The translations under genes were made by a program, and so were the position numbers. DNA of 64,000 nt from Caenorhabditis elegans (taxonomy: Eukaryota > Nematoda > Chromadorea > Rhabditida > Rhabditidae): the NCBI RefSeq assembly GCF_000002985.6, contig NC_003283.11:11098001-11162000 (forward strand), given 5' to 3'. The notes beneath the pieces are model-generated. The model was not told the DNA's origin. It was given only the letters and a program-made list of their open reading frames with translations, and searched no databases. This document shows positions 1-15,070 of the stretch, in pieces; the first letter of the stretch is position 1; each line of letters starts with the position of its first letter.

Positions 1-953
1 TTATAGAGGTCAGAAGATGACGAAAGTATTGAAGGAATATGTGAATAAAAAAGAAAAGAGCAAAAAGAGATAATTTGGGTCCCCCGCGTGCCAGGCAGGA
101 TCTTGTCTTTTTGAATAGTGAAGAGGGACCCGTTATTCTTCTGCCGTCATTCGTTTCCTTTTTCTTTTTTCTTTTAGATTCCAGGTGGATGGGTCGAAAA
201 CAGGTCACGTCTTAAAAATTGTTATGCTTTCAGATTTTTTCTTTTTTGCTGTTTTCTACTTACATATGGGCTCCAACAACTTCCGATTTCAGATTAAGCC
301 GGATATTTGAGCGTTTCTTGGGAAGTTTTTCAATTTAATGTCTTCTTGTTAAGTACTAATTTATGTCTAGAAGCTTCCTTAATGTTGCCGCACATACTTT
401 TGACTGCCATTATGGATATCAACTTTAAAGCATTATGAATTTTTGAAAACACCAATTAGAAAGTTTAATTTTGGAAGTTCCATGTGAAAATGTGTTTATT
501 TTGTTATAAATGTATTGAGCAAAAACTCTACTGGCGCTACTCCAACTTCCAACTCTAAATTGATGGAAATTAGAAGACAAATATGTTATAATCTGCAGCG
601 TGTATTTATTAAACGTCGGAATAGGCAGTAGGTAGGCACGTAGGCAGATATGAAATAGACAGAAGGTCTACATTTTGCTTTCTGATTTTTTGTGTTTTCA
701 GTGGAAAAGACTCCGATTTATTATTCGAAAATTCATGTAATTTTAAATTCAAGTTACTATGAAATATTTCCAAATAAGTAAATAGTACAGTTAACAGCTT
801 TTTTTTGAACTTTTTGATTGATGATATCCTACTCTTGTTATCTTTTTTTTTCTTTCTGACCTCTTCTACACTTTTCATAACATCATTCAGAATTTCATAG
901 CATTCATCCGTCTTCTGAGCTCTTTTGCTCAACCATCGTCTCGTAAATAGTCA
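1..953. other. Left-edge intergenic sequence
   Basis: No gene is supported here. A minus-strand open frame lies at 609-932, but it starts at a TTG with a stop just upstream and has no convincing splice partner. The stretch just before 954 could be 5' UTR or promoter of the next gene. Confidence 0.4.
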
Positions 954-3900
954 ATGTTCCAAAAGTGGCGTTTGGAAACCATGACGCCGGAAGAAGCGAC
1001 TAAACGAGCAAAGGGGTCCTCCCGCACAGCACTTTCATTTCTGACTGCAGTCAAACTGGAGACAAATACGGAGAAAAAAAGCAAGGTGAGTTGGGATTGG
1101 ATTTGTATAGAATTGATCATGATTAGCATTTTCATTTTTTCAGTTGAAATAGCTCAATCGTTTTTTTTTTCAAAATAGTCACTCCTTTGTAGATTTTTTT
1201 CACATTTTTTGGAGACTATAAAGGCATACAATAAAAAGTTTAAAAGAGTTCAGAAAAAATTTGAATGTTTTAGGTTTAATCAATCCTTCAAATGTAATTT
1301 TTTTAAGGATATTCGAGTCAATGAGCCACTCTCAAAACTCGAGTTGCTCCGAATTGAAACTTCCGATACGTTGTGCTCTTCGAAAGAGAACTCTCTGTTG
1401 CTCACCTCGTCTGACATCTCCAGGGACCCTTCAAAATCACCGTTAAATTCGTTGAACAGGAAGAAATTGAGCGCACCTCGCCTCGAAAAAACGAAAAGGT
1501 ACGTGCGTTTTTGCTTGGCTGTCACCCATTTCTCACAAATCCCCATACAATCTGGGCTGTATTGTTGTTAGAGCAACGATTTATATTTGAAAAGAGCCAA
1601 TATCTCGTGCTTAATCCGATTGAAGATAGAAATTTTCCAGTTTTGACTGCAACATTCACCCAGATATTTCACTATTTTATAATTCCTCAAACAATTTTCT
1701 GGTTAAATTGGGTAACTTCATTGAAATGCTTAAAGTGATCAGTTGGAAAGTTTTTGAAAACTGTCATGATTTTGACGCGTTAACTTTGACAGTCGCAATT
1801 TTTAGCCAACTTTCTCCCTTACAACTTCCAGAAAATTTTTATCTAAACTGACAAACTTTGATAAAGATTTTAAAACAATTCTTCAATTTCTGATAAACAA
1901 ATTTTGAATGATTTTTCCACTTTTCAAGTTGACTTACTAAAGTTACTACTCTTAAAAATGGTATTTTTTCAAAGATCCTAACATCTATAACGTAAACCAA
2001 AAAAAAACTAAGCATGATTATTGTTTGGATTGTGTACTTTTCTGTTGAGAATCATTTGATTTTGCAGATGGAAAATCGTATATGAACTTTAGTCATATGA
2101 CAAGTACTAACCAAAACTACCTAAAATATAATATTAAATTTGGGAAACGATGAGATACGTTCTGACATCCTTTTGAGAGTACGAATATTAATCAGAGAGT
2201 CCTACTTCTACTTCTTGCCCAGATCCAATTTCTTCAAATATATTTTCTCTCATCTAAATTGAAATTTCCTCATTACGACTATCCATCTACATTTTCTCTA
2301 GTAGCATAAGCTTCTTGTCGTGTGGATGAATTATTTAAAATCTAGAAAGCTAGTATTCCTTTTTTTTAAAGAAATAACGATTATGGCACGTATGGCAATC
2401 TATCCCATGCTCACATTTCCCATGCACACATTTCCCATGCTGACATTTTCTCCCGTGCATACAAAATATTCCCATGCTTACGCCCAGTAGTTCGAGTACT
2501 CCTATGCCTACAACTCATTTTTTCCCTTTTTTCCGTTCCCATGCTGACATTCTCGTACATACATTTTTTCCGGTGCATACAAAATTCCCATGCTTACATC
2601 CAGTAGTCGAAGTACTCCTATGCATACACCTCATTTTTCCCTTTTTTTTTCGTTCCCATGCCGACATTCCCATACATACATTTGTTCCCATACTTACAAA
2701 AATGTATTCCCATGCCGACATGGAACAGTTTTGTGCTCCAGAAGAGCACAAAGTCAATTTTTTTGCTCATTTTCATTGTATTAGGCTTACTTGACAGCTT
2801 TCAGTTACAACTGATCGTTTTTTTTTTCAAAATGCATTAGTTCTCGATTATGAACAAGGAATCGAAGAAAAATGAGGATGACTGCCTATAGAGTAAATTT
2901 TTTTTTTGCTCAAAAAAAATTTTTATTTTGAAAAATTTTTTTCTCTCTATTTTGTAGGATATAATTAATTCGGTGAATTCCACAACTTCAAATGTTCATA
3001 TTGCTGTTTCCGTGCAGTTATGAGTTTCGCAGTGTCTTACTAGGGAATGACCAGAATAAGTGGAGCGATATTCAAAAAAAAAATATTGTATCGGAAAGCT
3101 GACATTCTCTACTATAAGAATATGACTGAAATTTTTGCCCATTCTGATTCTGATGCCGTATCAAGACGTTTTACCAAATCGATATTGGAAAAACACCTTG
3201 TTTTTGAGACTCCATATCTCTGCAGGAAAAAATCGCACTAAAAAGTGATCAACTGAAAACTTGTTAAGCACAATGTGATCTGAAACTTTTCAGTTGAACA
3301 CTTTCTTGTAAAAAATTTGGTTGCCAAGATATAGACCTTTAACTATTTAGAATATTCAAAAATAATGAAGCTCAAATCAATTGGTCCCAACTCGGCAACC
3401 AAATTTTTTAAAAGAAAGTGTTTTACTGAAAAGTTTCAGATCACATTATGTTTAACAAGTTTCTAGTTGATCACTTTTTAGTGCGATTTTTTCCTGCAGA
3501 GATATGGAGTCTCAAAGACAAGGTGTTTTTCCAATATCGATTTGGTAAAACGTCTTGATACGGTATCAGAATAACTGATTCGGTCATTGAAAACAATGAA
3601 AAATAAGTTATTTGTGACACTCTACATTATTTCATACATTTTTGAAAAAATTTCAAAAAAAATTTTTGGATCAAATTTTCTTATGGGTTTGGTGGAGAAA
3701 AAAGTGGCAATTTTCGAAAAAATAAAAATTTCTGAAAAGTTTCCAGCCCGAATGGGCAAAAATTTCAGGCATATTCTTTTAGTAGAGAATGTCAGCTTTC
3801 CGATACAATTTTTTTTTTTTGAATATCGCTCCACTTATTCTGGTCATTCCCTAGTTAGGAACATTCCATTTTTTGTTGCATTTTGTAGGAATTCGGAGCT

Positions 3901-6045
3901 ATCTTATAATTTCTACAAATTAGAAAATCCATTTCGCATTATTTCATGTAACTTGAACCTTTTGCTTCAAAAATAGCACAGAACGAATGTTGATTCTGTT
4001 TCTTTCATTAAAAAATGTGCTACTGTGCATTTTTTCCCACTTCTACGACTTTAAAGGCGCGCGCATTTATACAAAATGGTCCCGTCATTGGTCTCGCCAG
4101 CGCTCAACAAATCAATGGGATGCGCGTGGCGAGATTATTGCGCGAAAATTCGCGCGCCTTTAAAGTCGTAGAAGTGGGAAAAAATGCACAGTAGCACATT
4201 TTTTAATGAAAGAAACAGAATCAACATTCGTTCTGTGCTATTTTTGAAGCAAAAGGTTCAAGTTACATGAAATAATGCGAAATGGATTTTCGAATTTGTA
4301 GAAATTATGAGATAGCTCCGAATTCCTACAAAATGCAGCAAAAAATGGAATGTTCCTAAGACACTGCGAAACTCATAACTGCACGGAAACAGCAATATGA
4401 ACATTTGAAGTTGTGGAATTCACCGAATTAATTATATCCTACAAAATAGAGAAAAAAAAATTTGAGCAAAAAAAAAATTTTACTCTATAGGCAGTCATCC
4501 CCATTTTTCTTCGATTCCTTGTTCATAATCGAGAACTAATGCATTTTGAAAAAAAAAGCGATCAGTTGTAACTGAAAGCTGTCAAGTAAGCCTAATACAA
4601 TGAAAATGAGCAAAAAAATTGACTTTGTGCTCTTCTGGAGCACAAAACTGTTCCATGTCGGCATGGGAATACATTTTTGTAAGTATGGGAACAAATGTAT
4701 GTATGGGAATGTCGGCATGGGAACGAAAAAAAAGGGAAAAATGAGGTGTATGCATAGGAGTACTTCGACTACTGGATGTAAGCATCAGAATATTTTGTAT
4801 GCACGGGAGAAAATGTATGTATGGGAATGTCAGCATGGGAACGGAAAAAAAAGGAGAAAAATTAATTGTAGGCATGGGAGTACTCGAACTACTGGGCGTA
4901 AGCATGGGAATTTTGTATGCACGGGAGAAAGTGTCAGCATGGGAAATGTGTGCATGGGAAATGTGAGCATGGGATAGATTGCCACATTTTTATTAATTTT
5001 TATATACTCTTTAAGTTTTTTAATAATTTTTCAGTGACGACATGGTGTTCGCAGAGATTGAAGCGTTGACAGTGATGGAAAACAATTTGTTTTGCTCGTT
5101 GAGAAAGTATGTTGTTTTTTTTTGTTTCTATTTTGCGAATACCGTTGTAAATTTATATAGGTAAACCTATATATTTTCTCAATATTGCTTCACAATACTT
5201 CTTTTCAAAATCCGGGACCTCTCTTTTTGAAACTCGACATTTCCTGGAAAAAAGATCATTGCGAAAGAAATTTCTGCTCGTGTCACTCTTTGTGCCAGTT
5301 TCCATGGAGGTTCTAAGTACTTGGGCCCTCTATTTTTGTATGCTCTTTTATGTATGTGTGAGCAGACTAAATTGGCATGTAAATAGAATATTTGCAAGAA
5401 AAGTGGAAAAAGTTTAAAGGCTAACTTTGAAGGATAAACAGGTTAATAATTGTCAATAAAAAACATATTTTTAAAAACCGATTTGATAACATCAAATTCT
5501 TGTTTTATGTTGGTTAATAGAAAAGGGTTTTTGGAAAAGATATCTGATGTAAGAATGAAAGCTGCTACAAACATCTTAAACATGACACACTTACTAACAA
5601 TAGTGAATTTTTGAAAAACATATACCTAAACTTTCTACCACACAAAGAGGACGCTGATCAAAATAATACCTTGATATATTTTTGACTATTGGCCAGTTTG
5701 CATTCAAGATTCAAAAATTATTATTAACCGTAATTGTTATCTTTATTAAAATATTCAAGAGCTCATCTTTCCACGGTGTGGATTTTTTAACAAGACTTCA
5801 AAAAAACATGTTCCAAAAAATAATTCAATTTCAATCATCATCAATCAATCAAAAATTCAAAAAATGCCACGTTTCAAGCTGTGATTGAAATTGAATTATT
5901 TTTTAGAACATGTTTTTTTAAAGTTTTGTTAAAAAATCCACACCGTGCCTTCCCTCAATTGTTTTGAACTAACTCTTACAGACAGGAACTCTTCTTGGTG
6001 TTGCTCCCGTTGGGATTAAGTTTCTCCGCGCCAATAAGATATTGA
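954..6045 (+). CDS. Unrecognised 4-exon protein (about 152 aa)
   Basis: I do not recognise this protein. Exons that stay in phase are 954-1085, 1308-1498, 5035-5106 and 5982-6045; the first three have good GT/AG sites (acceptor of exon 3 AATTTTTCAG). The product is polar and Ser/Lys/Leu-rich, begins [10 protein letters not shown], and has no signal peptide or obvious catalytic motif. An in-frame second Met at 981 is an alternative start. The last exon is the weakest: an alternative acceptor 4 nt downstream would give a different, shorter C-terminus. Intron 3 is about 3.5 kb and is mostly the fold-back repeat at 2393-4984. Frame continuity over four exons supports a real gene; function is unknown. 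Confidence 0.5.
2393..4984. repeat. Large fold-back (inverted) repeat, interrupted
   Basis: The ends are inverted copies (TGGCAATCTATCCCATGC at left, its complement at right). Arms run 2393-3039 and 4357-4984, and continue inward as 3855-4050 against about 4130-4356, with a GC-rich centre near 4060-4140. The outer 350 bp of each arm carries many degenerate copies of CCCATGCTNACAT-like units. The left arm is broken by a separate element at 3040-3854. No transposase is visible, so this is a non-autonomous fold-back element. It lies inside an intron of the gene at 954-6045. Confidence 0.9.
3040..3854. mobile_element. 815-bp palindromic element with TTA duplication
   Basis: The element starts CTAGGGAATGACCAG and ends with the reverse complement CTGGTCATTCCCTAG. 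Its two halves are inverted copies meeting near 3350. It is flanked by TTA at 3037-3039 and 3855-3857. The uninterrupted right arm of the surrounding fold-back has a single TAA at the matching place (4357-4359), which supports a later insertion with a 3-bp target duplication. No transposase is encoded. Confidence 0.85.
5772..5947. repeat. Short palindromic repeat (about 176 bp)
   Basis: Inverted arms start CACGGTGTGGATTTTTTAAC and end with its complement. Arms are about 75 and 65 bp around an A/T-rich loop. It sits immediately 5' of the proposed last exon of the gene at 954-6045. MITE-like, no coding content. Confidence 0.8.
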
Positions 6046-9276
<3,231 letters not shown>

Positions 9277-9618
9277 AATTTTGTTCACTAGTTTCATGGT
9301 CATATTGTTCATTATGATAAAACTTATTGCTGGAATCAATAGAACATCTTACCTATTCTTGTACGCACTTTTATATAATTCAGCCTCATAAATTTTCAGA
9401 AAAATATATAGCGAATTTGTGAAATTTGGGAAGAGCATGAATCAATATGCCGGAGATCGTGGGGAGACCCAGTGAGGGAACAGCTTGCACCTTTAAAATG
9501 ACGTTCAACATTTTCACGAGTAAATAATAGAGATCATAATAATATTTTTATTTCACTAAATGATACTCGTGGGGTACATGTTTCTTTAATATGAATACAA
9601 CGATAATTTAAAATCTAT

Positions 9619-11745
9619 TCACAGTTTTTTGACAGAATCCTCGAACTTTTGGGTGGCAATGGAAACTTCTTCGTCTTTGTCGTAGTATCTGAAACATTTT
9701 CAATAAAGATATTGTGAAAAATGAAATATTGAATTTGACGCAAGTTGTTTAATATAATCTAACTTCGAGCTCTCATGAGCGATTTTGTGAAACTTGGCAT
9801 TTCTTGTGAGATCGTGACGAGACCCGGGTCTGGGGCCTTCATTCCGAGATGACAAACTTTTTAGTGGCAAAGGTTCTTTGGGGGCATAGTATCCAAGGAG
9901 ACAAAGTATCCAGTAGACAAACTGGGGTGTATCTTGGGGGGCATATCTTTGGTGACAACCTTTTTTTCAACTAGATTTTTATATGTATTTTTCAACTAAT
10001 TTTTTTTCACATTTTTCTGGAATAAGTTTTTTAATGCAATTTTCAATCGATTTTCGGTTATAATTCCCTTACAATTGAATGTATGAACGATGGTCTTTTG
10101 GGAAAAGCTGTAAAACGTCCAACTAACTTGAAATATCGTGAGGCTCTTCCTGATGGTCTGATCCTTCAGCTCCGAAGGATCACATGGGTACCTTCTGATG
10201 TTCTGATCCTTCAGATAAGAAGAATCGTAAGGGTACCTCCTGATGGTCTGATACTTCAGCTCCAAAGGATCATGAGGCTCGTTCTGATGTTCTGATCCTT
10301 CAGATAAGAAGAATCGTAAGGGTACCTCCTGATGGTCTGATACTTCAGCTCCAAAGGATCATGAGGCTCTTCCTGATGTTCTGATCCTTCAGCTCCAAAA
10401 GAACATGAGGCTCTGCCTGATGATCTGATCTTTCAGAGCCGAATGATCACATGGGTACCTCCTGATTTTCTGATCCTCATGTTCTTTTGGAGCTGAAGGA
10501 TCAGACCATCAGGAGGTACCCTTACGATCCTTCTTATCTGAAGGATCAGAACATCAGAAGGTACCCATGTGATCCTTCGGAGCTGAAGGATCAGAACATC
10601 AGGAAAAGCCTCGTGATCCTTTGGAGCTGAAGGATCAGACCATCAGGAGGTACCCTTACGATCCTTCTTATCTGAAGGATCAGAACATCAGAAGGTACCC
10701 ATGTGATCCTTCGGAGCTGAAGGATCAGAACATCAGGAAAAGCCTCGTGATCCTTTGGAGCTGAAGGATCAGACCATCAGGAGGTACCCTTACGATCCTT
10801 CTTATCTGAAGGATCAGAACATCAGAAGGTACCCATGTGATCCTTCGGAGCTGAAGGATCAGAACATCAGGAAAAGCCTCGTGATCCTTTGGAGCTGAAG
10901 GATCAGACCATCAGGAGGTACCCTTACGATCCTTCTTATCTGAAGGATCAGAACATCAGAAGGTACCCATGTGATCCTTCGGAGCTGAAGGATCAGACCA
11001 TCAGGAAGAGCCTCACGATATTTCAAGTTAGTTGGACGTTTTACAGCTTTTCCCAAAAGACCATCGTTCATACATTTATTGTAAGGGAATTATGTATAAA
11101 TTGTAAGGGAATTATGTATAACCGAAAATCGATTGAAAATTGCATTAAAAAACTTATTCCAGAAAAATGTGAAAAAAAATTAGTTGAAAAATACATATAA
11201 AAATCTAGTTGAAAAAAAGGTTGTCACCAAAGATATGCCCCCCAAGATACACCCCAGTTTGTCTACTGGATACTTTGTCTCCTTGGATACTATGCCCCCA
11301 AAGAACCTTTGCCACTAAAAAGTTTGTCATCTCGGAATGAAGGCCCGGGTCTGGTGATCGGGTGCCGCATCAGAGAGACATAATGTACCTTTAAAGCGAT
11401 GTATCACTTTTCAGGACATCATTGATAGTAGAACTGACCTTTGTTTCATCGCACGATACTTTCTGAGCGAGTAAAGTGCTTCAATTTCTTTAACAACAAA
11501 CTCTCCTCGAGCAATGAGTTGCTCCACTTGTTTTGAATCTTGAACCTCCTGTAATTATTGTGAATTCTGTTATAGAATTTCTAATTTCAGCAACGATTCA
11601 ATCAAAATTATTTTCGTTCGCTTACTTTATTTTTAGAAAACGCCAATTTGAGCCGATCGTGGAACCATTTCGATCCACCAGGGTATTCCTTCCCCATATG
11701 GTACAAGTTTTTGTACAAGTCAATTACTCTGCTTCTCAATGACAT
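9619..11745 (-). CDS. LYR-motif mitochondrial protein, ETFRF1/LYRM5 family
   Basis: Three exons on the minus strand: 11626-11745, 11439-11548 and 9619-9688, all in phase, giving 99 aa. It starts [18 protein letters not shown], has the [13 protein letters not shown] segment, and ends with [15 protein letters not shown], which closely matches the vertebrate electron-transfer-flavoprotein regulatory factor ETFRF1 (LYRM5). Family members act in mitochondria and displace FAD from ETF. The worm protein has a C-terminal extension of about 15 residues (ending DSVKKL). Intron 2 is 1.75 kb and is largely the palindromic tandem-repeat block at 9825-11351. The exons are too short to stand out as open frames; homology and phase support them. 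Confidence 0.88.
9825..11351. repeat. 1.5-kb palindrome with higher-order tandem repeats
   Basis: Outer arms (about 9825-10137 and 11023-11351) are near-perfect inverted copies, beginning CCCGGGTCTGG and ending in its complement. The interior is tandem repeat. In the right half a 134-bp unit recurs (the AGGAAAAGCC landmark is at 10601, 10735 and 10869) and is itself three variants of about 45 bp (45+45+44), each containing CTGAAGGATCAGA. The left half (about 10138-10470) holds the same monomers in opposite orientation and fewer copies. The whole block lies inside intron 2 of the LYR gene. The open frames through it are artefacts of the repeat. Confidence 0.9.
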
Positions 11746-12447
11746 TCCTCAAATATTATCTGATCAAATCTGTGCAATTCAAGCAAAGAGTAGGCACAGG
11801 TGTTTCGCGGTTTTTAAAATACTTATGAAATGTAGTTCGCACACTTCTACGAGAGGCACCAGCGATATAGTAAAATACTTGCAAAATCGCAAATATTTTG
11901 CAAATTGCGACCACCGAGAATCGCGATTACCAAAATACTGCTAAAATGTTAGTGGTCCCGCAGCGAAATTCGCGATTTACAAAATGCGTCTGTAATATTG
12001 GTGGCCATAAGTATTTTACAAACGGCGAATCATATGTGGGTATATCATCAGGTTATTTTCCTTTTTTGATTATTCGTATTACAGTATAGTCCAAAGTTTA
12101 AAACAAACACCCCATTCATATTATGAATATTGAATGAATCAAATCAAATTAATCGAATAAATAGAGAAAACAATGAACAAAGATTTAAATTCTGAATAAT
12201 ATATGAAGGGAAAATGGAATACGAATAGAATTTTGCTTTATGGATAGTGGAAGGGAAAATGAATTCAGGTAATTTCTATTAGAAATAGGATTGGTAACAT
12301 TAGATTCAACAATCTTCCCAATGGAAACATGTGGAATCTAAAAGAAAAATAGTGAAAAGCGACATGTGGGAGGGACAGAAAACGGACCGGCTGAAATCAG
12401 AAAAAAAAACAATTTTTAGAATAGAAATGACTAATTTATCAATGAAA
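11746..12447. other. Intergenic sequence between the LYR gene and erfa-3
   Basis: No gene seen. About 11860-12030 contains imperfect inverted/direct repeats around AAATCGC and TTGCAAAAT, possibly a decayed dispersed repeat. The rest is A/T-rich; it must hold the LYR gene promoter and the erfa-3 3' UTR. Confidence 0.4.
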
Positions 12448-15070
12448 TTACTCGACAACTTTGAGGACCTTTCCGATAGCGATTGTTTTTCCTTCATCTC
12501 TGAGGGTGAATCTTCCAAGGTATGGATACTCTTTGAATGGCTCGAGTACGAATGGTTCAGGACTTTCTAGTCTCATAATGCACTTCTCGTCTTGTTTCAC
12601 AAACTTAGCACGCTTCTTTTCGCCCGTTTTCTTGTCAATTGTGGCAATGACTCCCTGAAAATGTATTTTATTTGGAAAAAATACTTACGAGAAAAGCAAC
12701 AGTCTCATTTTTAACGTTTCTTGTAAAAGTGAAAAAAATGTCACATGAAAGTAGAAAAATGATTTGAAATTTCGGGATCTCGGCAAAAATCAGAAAATTA
12801 AAAGACAGAGACCCGAAGAACTCGGGGGTTGTCCAATTGGGGGGATTACCAACTCGGGGGATTGGCCCCGCCCACAGAACCGTGGCTTGCAATACGCCCA
12901 TTTCTGCAACTGCCGCACGGTTTTAAACCTGTATTTTTCTCATTAGAGCGAGAAATAACAAGAAAAAATAATTTTATAACCGTGCGGCAGTTGCAGAAAT
13001 GGGCGTATTGCAAGCCACGGTTCTGTGGGCGGGGCCAATCCCCCGAGTTGGTAATCCCCCCAATTGGGCATCCCCCGAGTTCTTCGGGTCTCAAAAGACA
13101 TACCTTCACAGTGACTTCTTCGACAGCTGATTGAATATGCAATACACATGAATATCCGGATGCAATAATTGATCTGTGCTCGAGGACAAGGACTTCAGCA
13201 TCGAAAACGCGGCCAGTTTTAGCAAGAGAATCTGGTGAGCAAATAATGAATCCTCCTTGCAATTCGTTTTCTTCAATTCCCTTCAGCTTGAATTTGATAT
13301 TATCTCCAGCGACGACACGTTCAGTCTCCACATCATCCGCCCAAATCTGAAGCACCTGAACAGGCTGTTTGTTTGGCATAACAACAAGTGTATCTCCTTT
13401 TTGCACACATCCCGATTCCATCTTTCCGATAATGACAGTTCCCATTTCAGAATATTTTTCAGCAACAGTGCACCGGACAGGTCCATTGAAATCACGTTTG
13501 TAGGATGGGAGAAGCACATCAATAAATTCGATGAAACACGGACCTGAATACCAGTTTCCTTCGGATCCCGTCGGTCTATCCTTGATGAAGGCTCCAGTTA
13601 GCCCCGAACATGGAACATAAGTGATATCAGTCTTTGGATTGAACCCAAGCTTTCTAAGAAACGGCGTGAGTTTTCCTTCGATTTCCTTGAAACGCTCCTC
13701 TTCCCATTTAACGGTTGGATCGTCCATCTTGTTTACGAGGATGACCAGATGCTTAACTCCTGCAGTCTTGACAAGCATAGAATGTTCACGAGTTTGGCCT
13801 CCCCGATCAAATCCAGTTTCAAACTCTCCACGACGTGCGGAGATAACCTAAACAGATTAAAATATTTTCAGTTCTTAACAGAAAAGCTTTCATCGTGAAA
13901 CATACCAGAACAGCTAAATCAGCTTGATTGGCTCCAACAATCATGTTTGGCACAAAAGATTTGTGGCCCGGTGCATCGAGGATAGTGAAATGACGCTTCT
14001 CGGTTTCGAAATAGGCACGTCCAACCTCCACAGTCTTTCCCTTCTCTCTTTCTTCGTCGTTTGTATCCATACACCAGGAAAGATACCAACTTTCACGACC
14101 CTTTTCCTTGGCTTCTCTCTCGTATTTTTCCAGTGTCCGCTTGTCAACCATTCCGGTTAAGAACATAAGCTGTCCTCCAATGGTGGACTTTCCAGCATCA
14201 ACGTGCCCGACAAATACCATGTTAATGTGTTCTTTGTGAGTGCCATCGTCGACGTATACGGTACGTTGAAACTTCTTGGCGAGAGGAGCAACAAGGTCTT
14301 CTTCTGGGGTTGGCTGAAAATTGAAATTGAGCTGTTAGAAAATAGTAAAACTGTGTTTAAAATGGAAATGAACTGGGTTTCCTTTACTAAAAAATACAAA
14401 TATACAAAATCGTTCCAGTAGAAGTGCCCCAATATTCTTCTTTTTTTTAATCAAAAATTGAATTATTTGCATTTTAAGACTTACAGATAACAGTATCAGA
14501 AGCTTGAAAATAAAAATAGTGATAGAACAAATATTTGATTGTAGAATCCAAAAAAACAAAACAAATTGAAAGGTCTTGAGGTAAATAACTGTTAAACAAA
14601 TAATCAATGAATATCTCAAAAATTCGTTCAACGTATGATACCAACTTTCATTGAAATTTTATTGAAACTTATTTTTTTGAAGTATACATTAATTATTCTT
14701 CACAATTACCGAACCTCGAAAAAATAATTCATTTGTACTATTTTTTAAGTCAGGTATCAATGCTACTCATAACAGCTTTCATACCTCTTTTTTCGGAGCC
14801 TCTGTTGCGGAAACGGGTGCAACAGGCGCAGATTCTTGAACTGCAACTGGTTCAGCAACTTCTGGCTGAACTGCAGCAGGGGATGTGTCTGCTTGAGCTT
14901 CCCAATCTGAAAGAATGTTTCGTTTTTTTAAGATATCGATACAGGCAAGTACCTTCTGTTGGTTCTGGAGCAGCCTGCTCTGGTTGAGGCGTGTATGGTT
15001 GCCCAGGGACGAATGGTCGTGCATTCGCATTTGGCACAAACGACGAGGCGTTCACGTTCCAGCCTGACAT
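12448..15070 (-). CDS. erfa-3: Eukaryotic release factor 3 (eRF3/GSPT GTPase)
   Basis: Five exons: 14953-15070, 14785-14906, 13906-14313, 13104-13847 and 12448-12654; 532 aa. The first 80 residues are a short Gln/Pro/Ala-rich N-terminus starting MSGWNVNASSF, as in other eRF3 proteins but without long prion-like repeats. The GTPase core shows GHVDAGKS (116-123), the DAPGHKSF segment, and NKMD (255-258). The C-terminal barrels end GRFTLRDEGKTIAIGKVLKVVE, a hallmark of the eRF1-binding part. eRF3 binds eRF1 and hydrolyses GTP at stop codons in the cytoplasm. The gene is divergent from math-33, with 973 bp between the ATGs. Its last intron contains a 285-bp transposable element beside the splice donor. 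Confidence 0.95.
12808..13092. mobile_element. 285-bp hAT-like MITE in erfa-3 intron
   Basis: Nearly identical inverted arms of about 118 bp (starting GAGACCCGAAGAACTCGGGG and ending with its complement) flank a loop of about 50 bp. An 8-bp direct duplication AAAAGACA is present at 12800-12807 and 13093-13100. Long inverted repeats plus an 8-bp duplication fit a non-autonomous hAT-type element. The arms are GC-rich relative to the surrounding intron. The insertion is 3 nt beyond the GTA of the erfa-3 donor, so the donor's downstream bases are the duplication itself. Confidence 0.9.

Noticed and set aside
609-932. Minus-strand frame with a Lys-rich helical-looking start
   Set aside because: It begins at TTG with an in-frame stop just upstream, no usable acceptor, and a low-complexity second half.
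2474-2794. Open frame of 106 codons rich in Met/Pro/Thr/His/Phe, with an inverted copy at 4582-4905
   Set aside because: It is the translation of the degenerate CCCATGC repeat units in the fold-back arms; the mirrored copy in the other arm shows it is repeat-derived.
10138-11010. CRISPR-like regular repeat array
   Set aside because: Monomers are contiguous without unique spacers and the genome is eukaryotic; it is a satellite-type tandem repeat.
10889-11200. Open frames with repeated LKDQ-IRRYP units (also 9996-10265, 10083-10295 and 10859-11071)
   Set aside because: They arise from the 45-bp monomers, which are a multiple of three. The 134-bp higher-order unit would break the frame and both strands show equal openness.
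11860-12030. Possible structured RNA or regulatory array with AAATCGC and TTGCAAAAT repeats
   Set aside because: The repeats are irregular, without a consistent stem or spacing; more likely a decayed dispersed repeat.
12829-13149. Overlapping open frames on both strands inside the erfa-3 intron
   Set aside because: They are readings of the palindromic MITE arms; the conserved eRF3 sequence splices around them.
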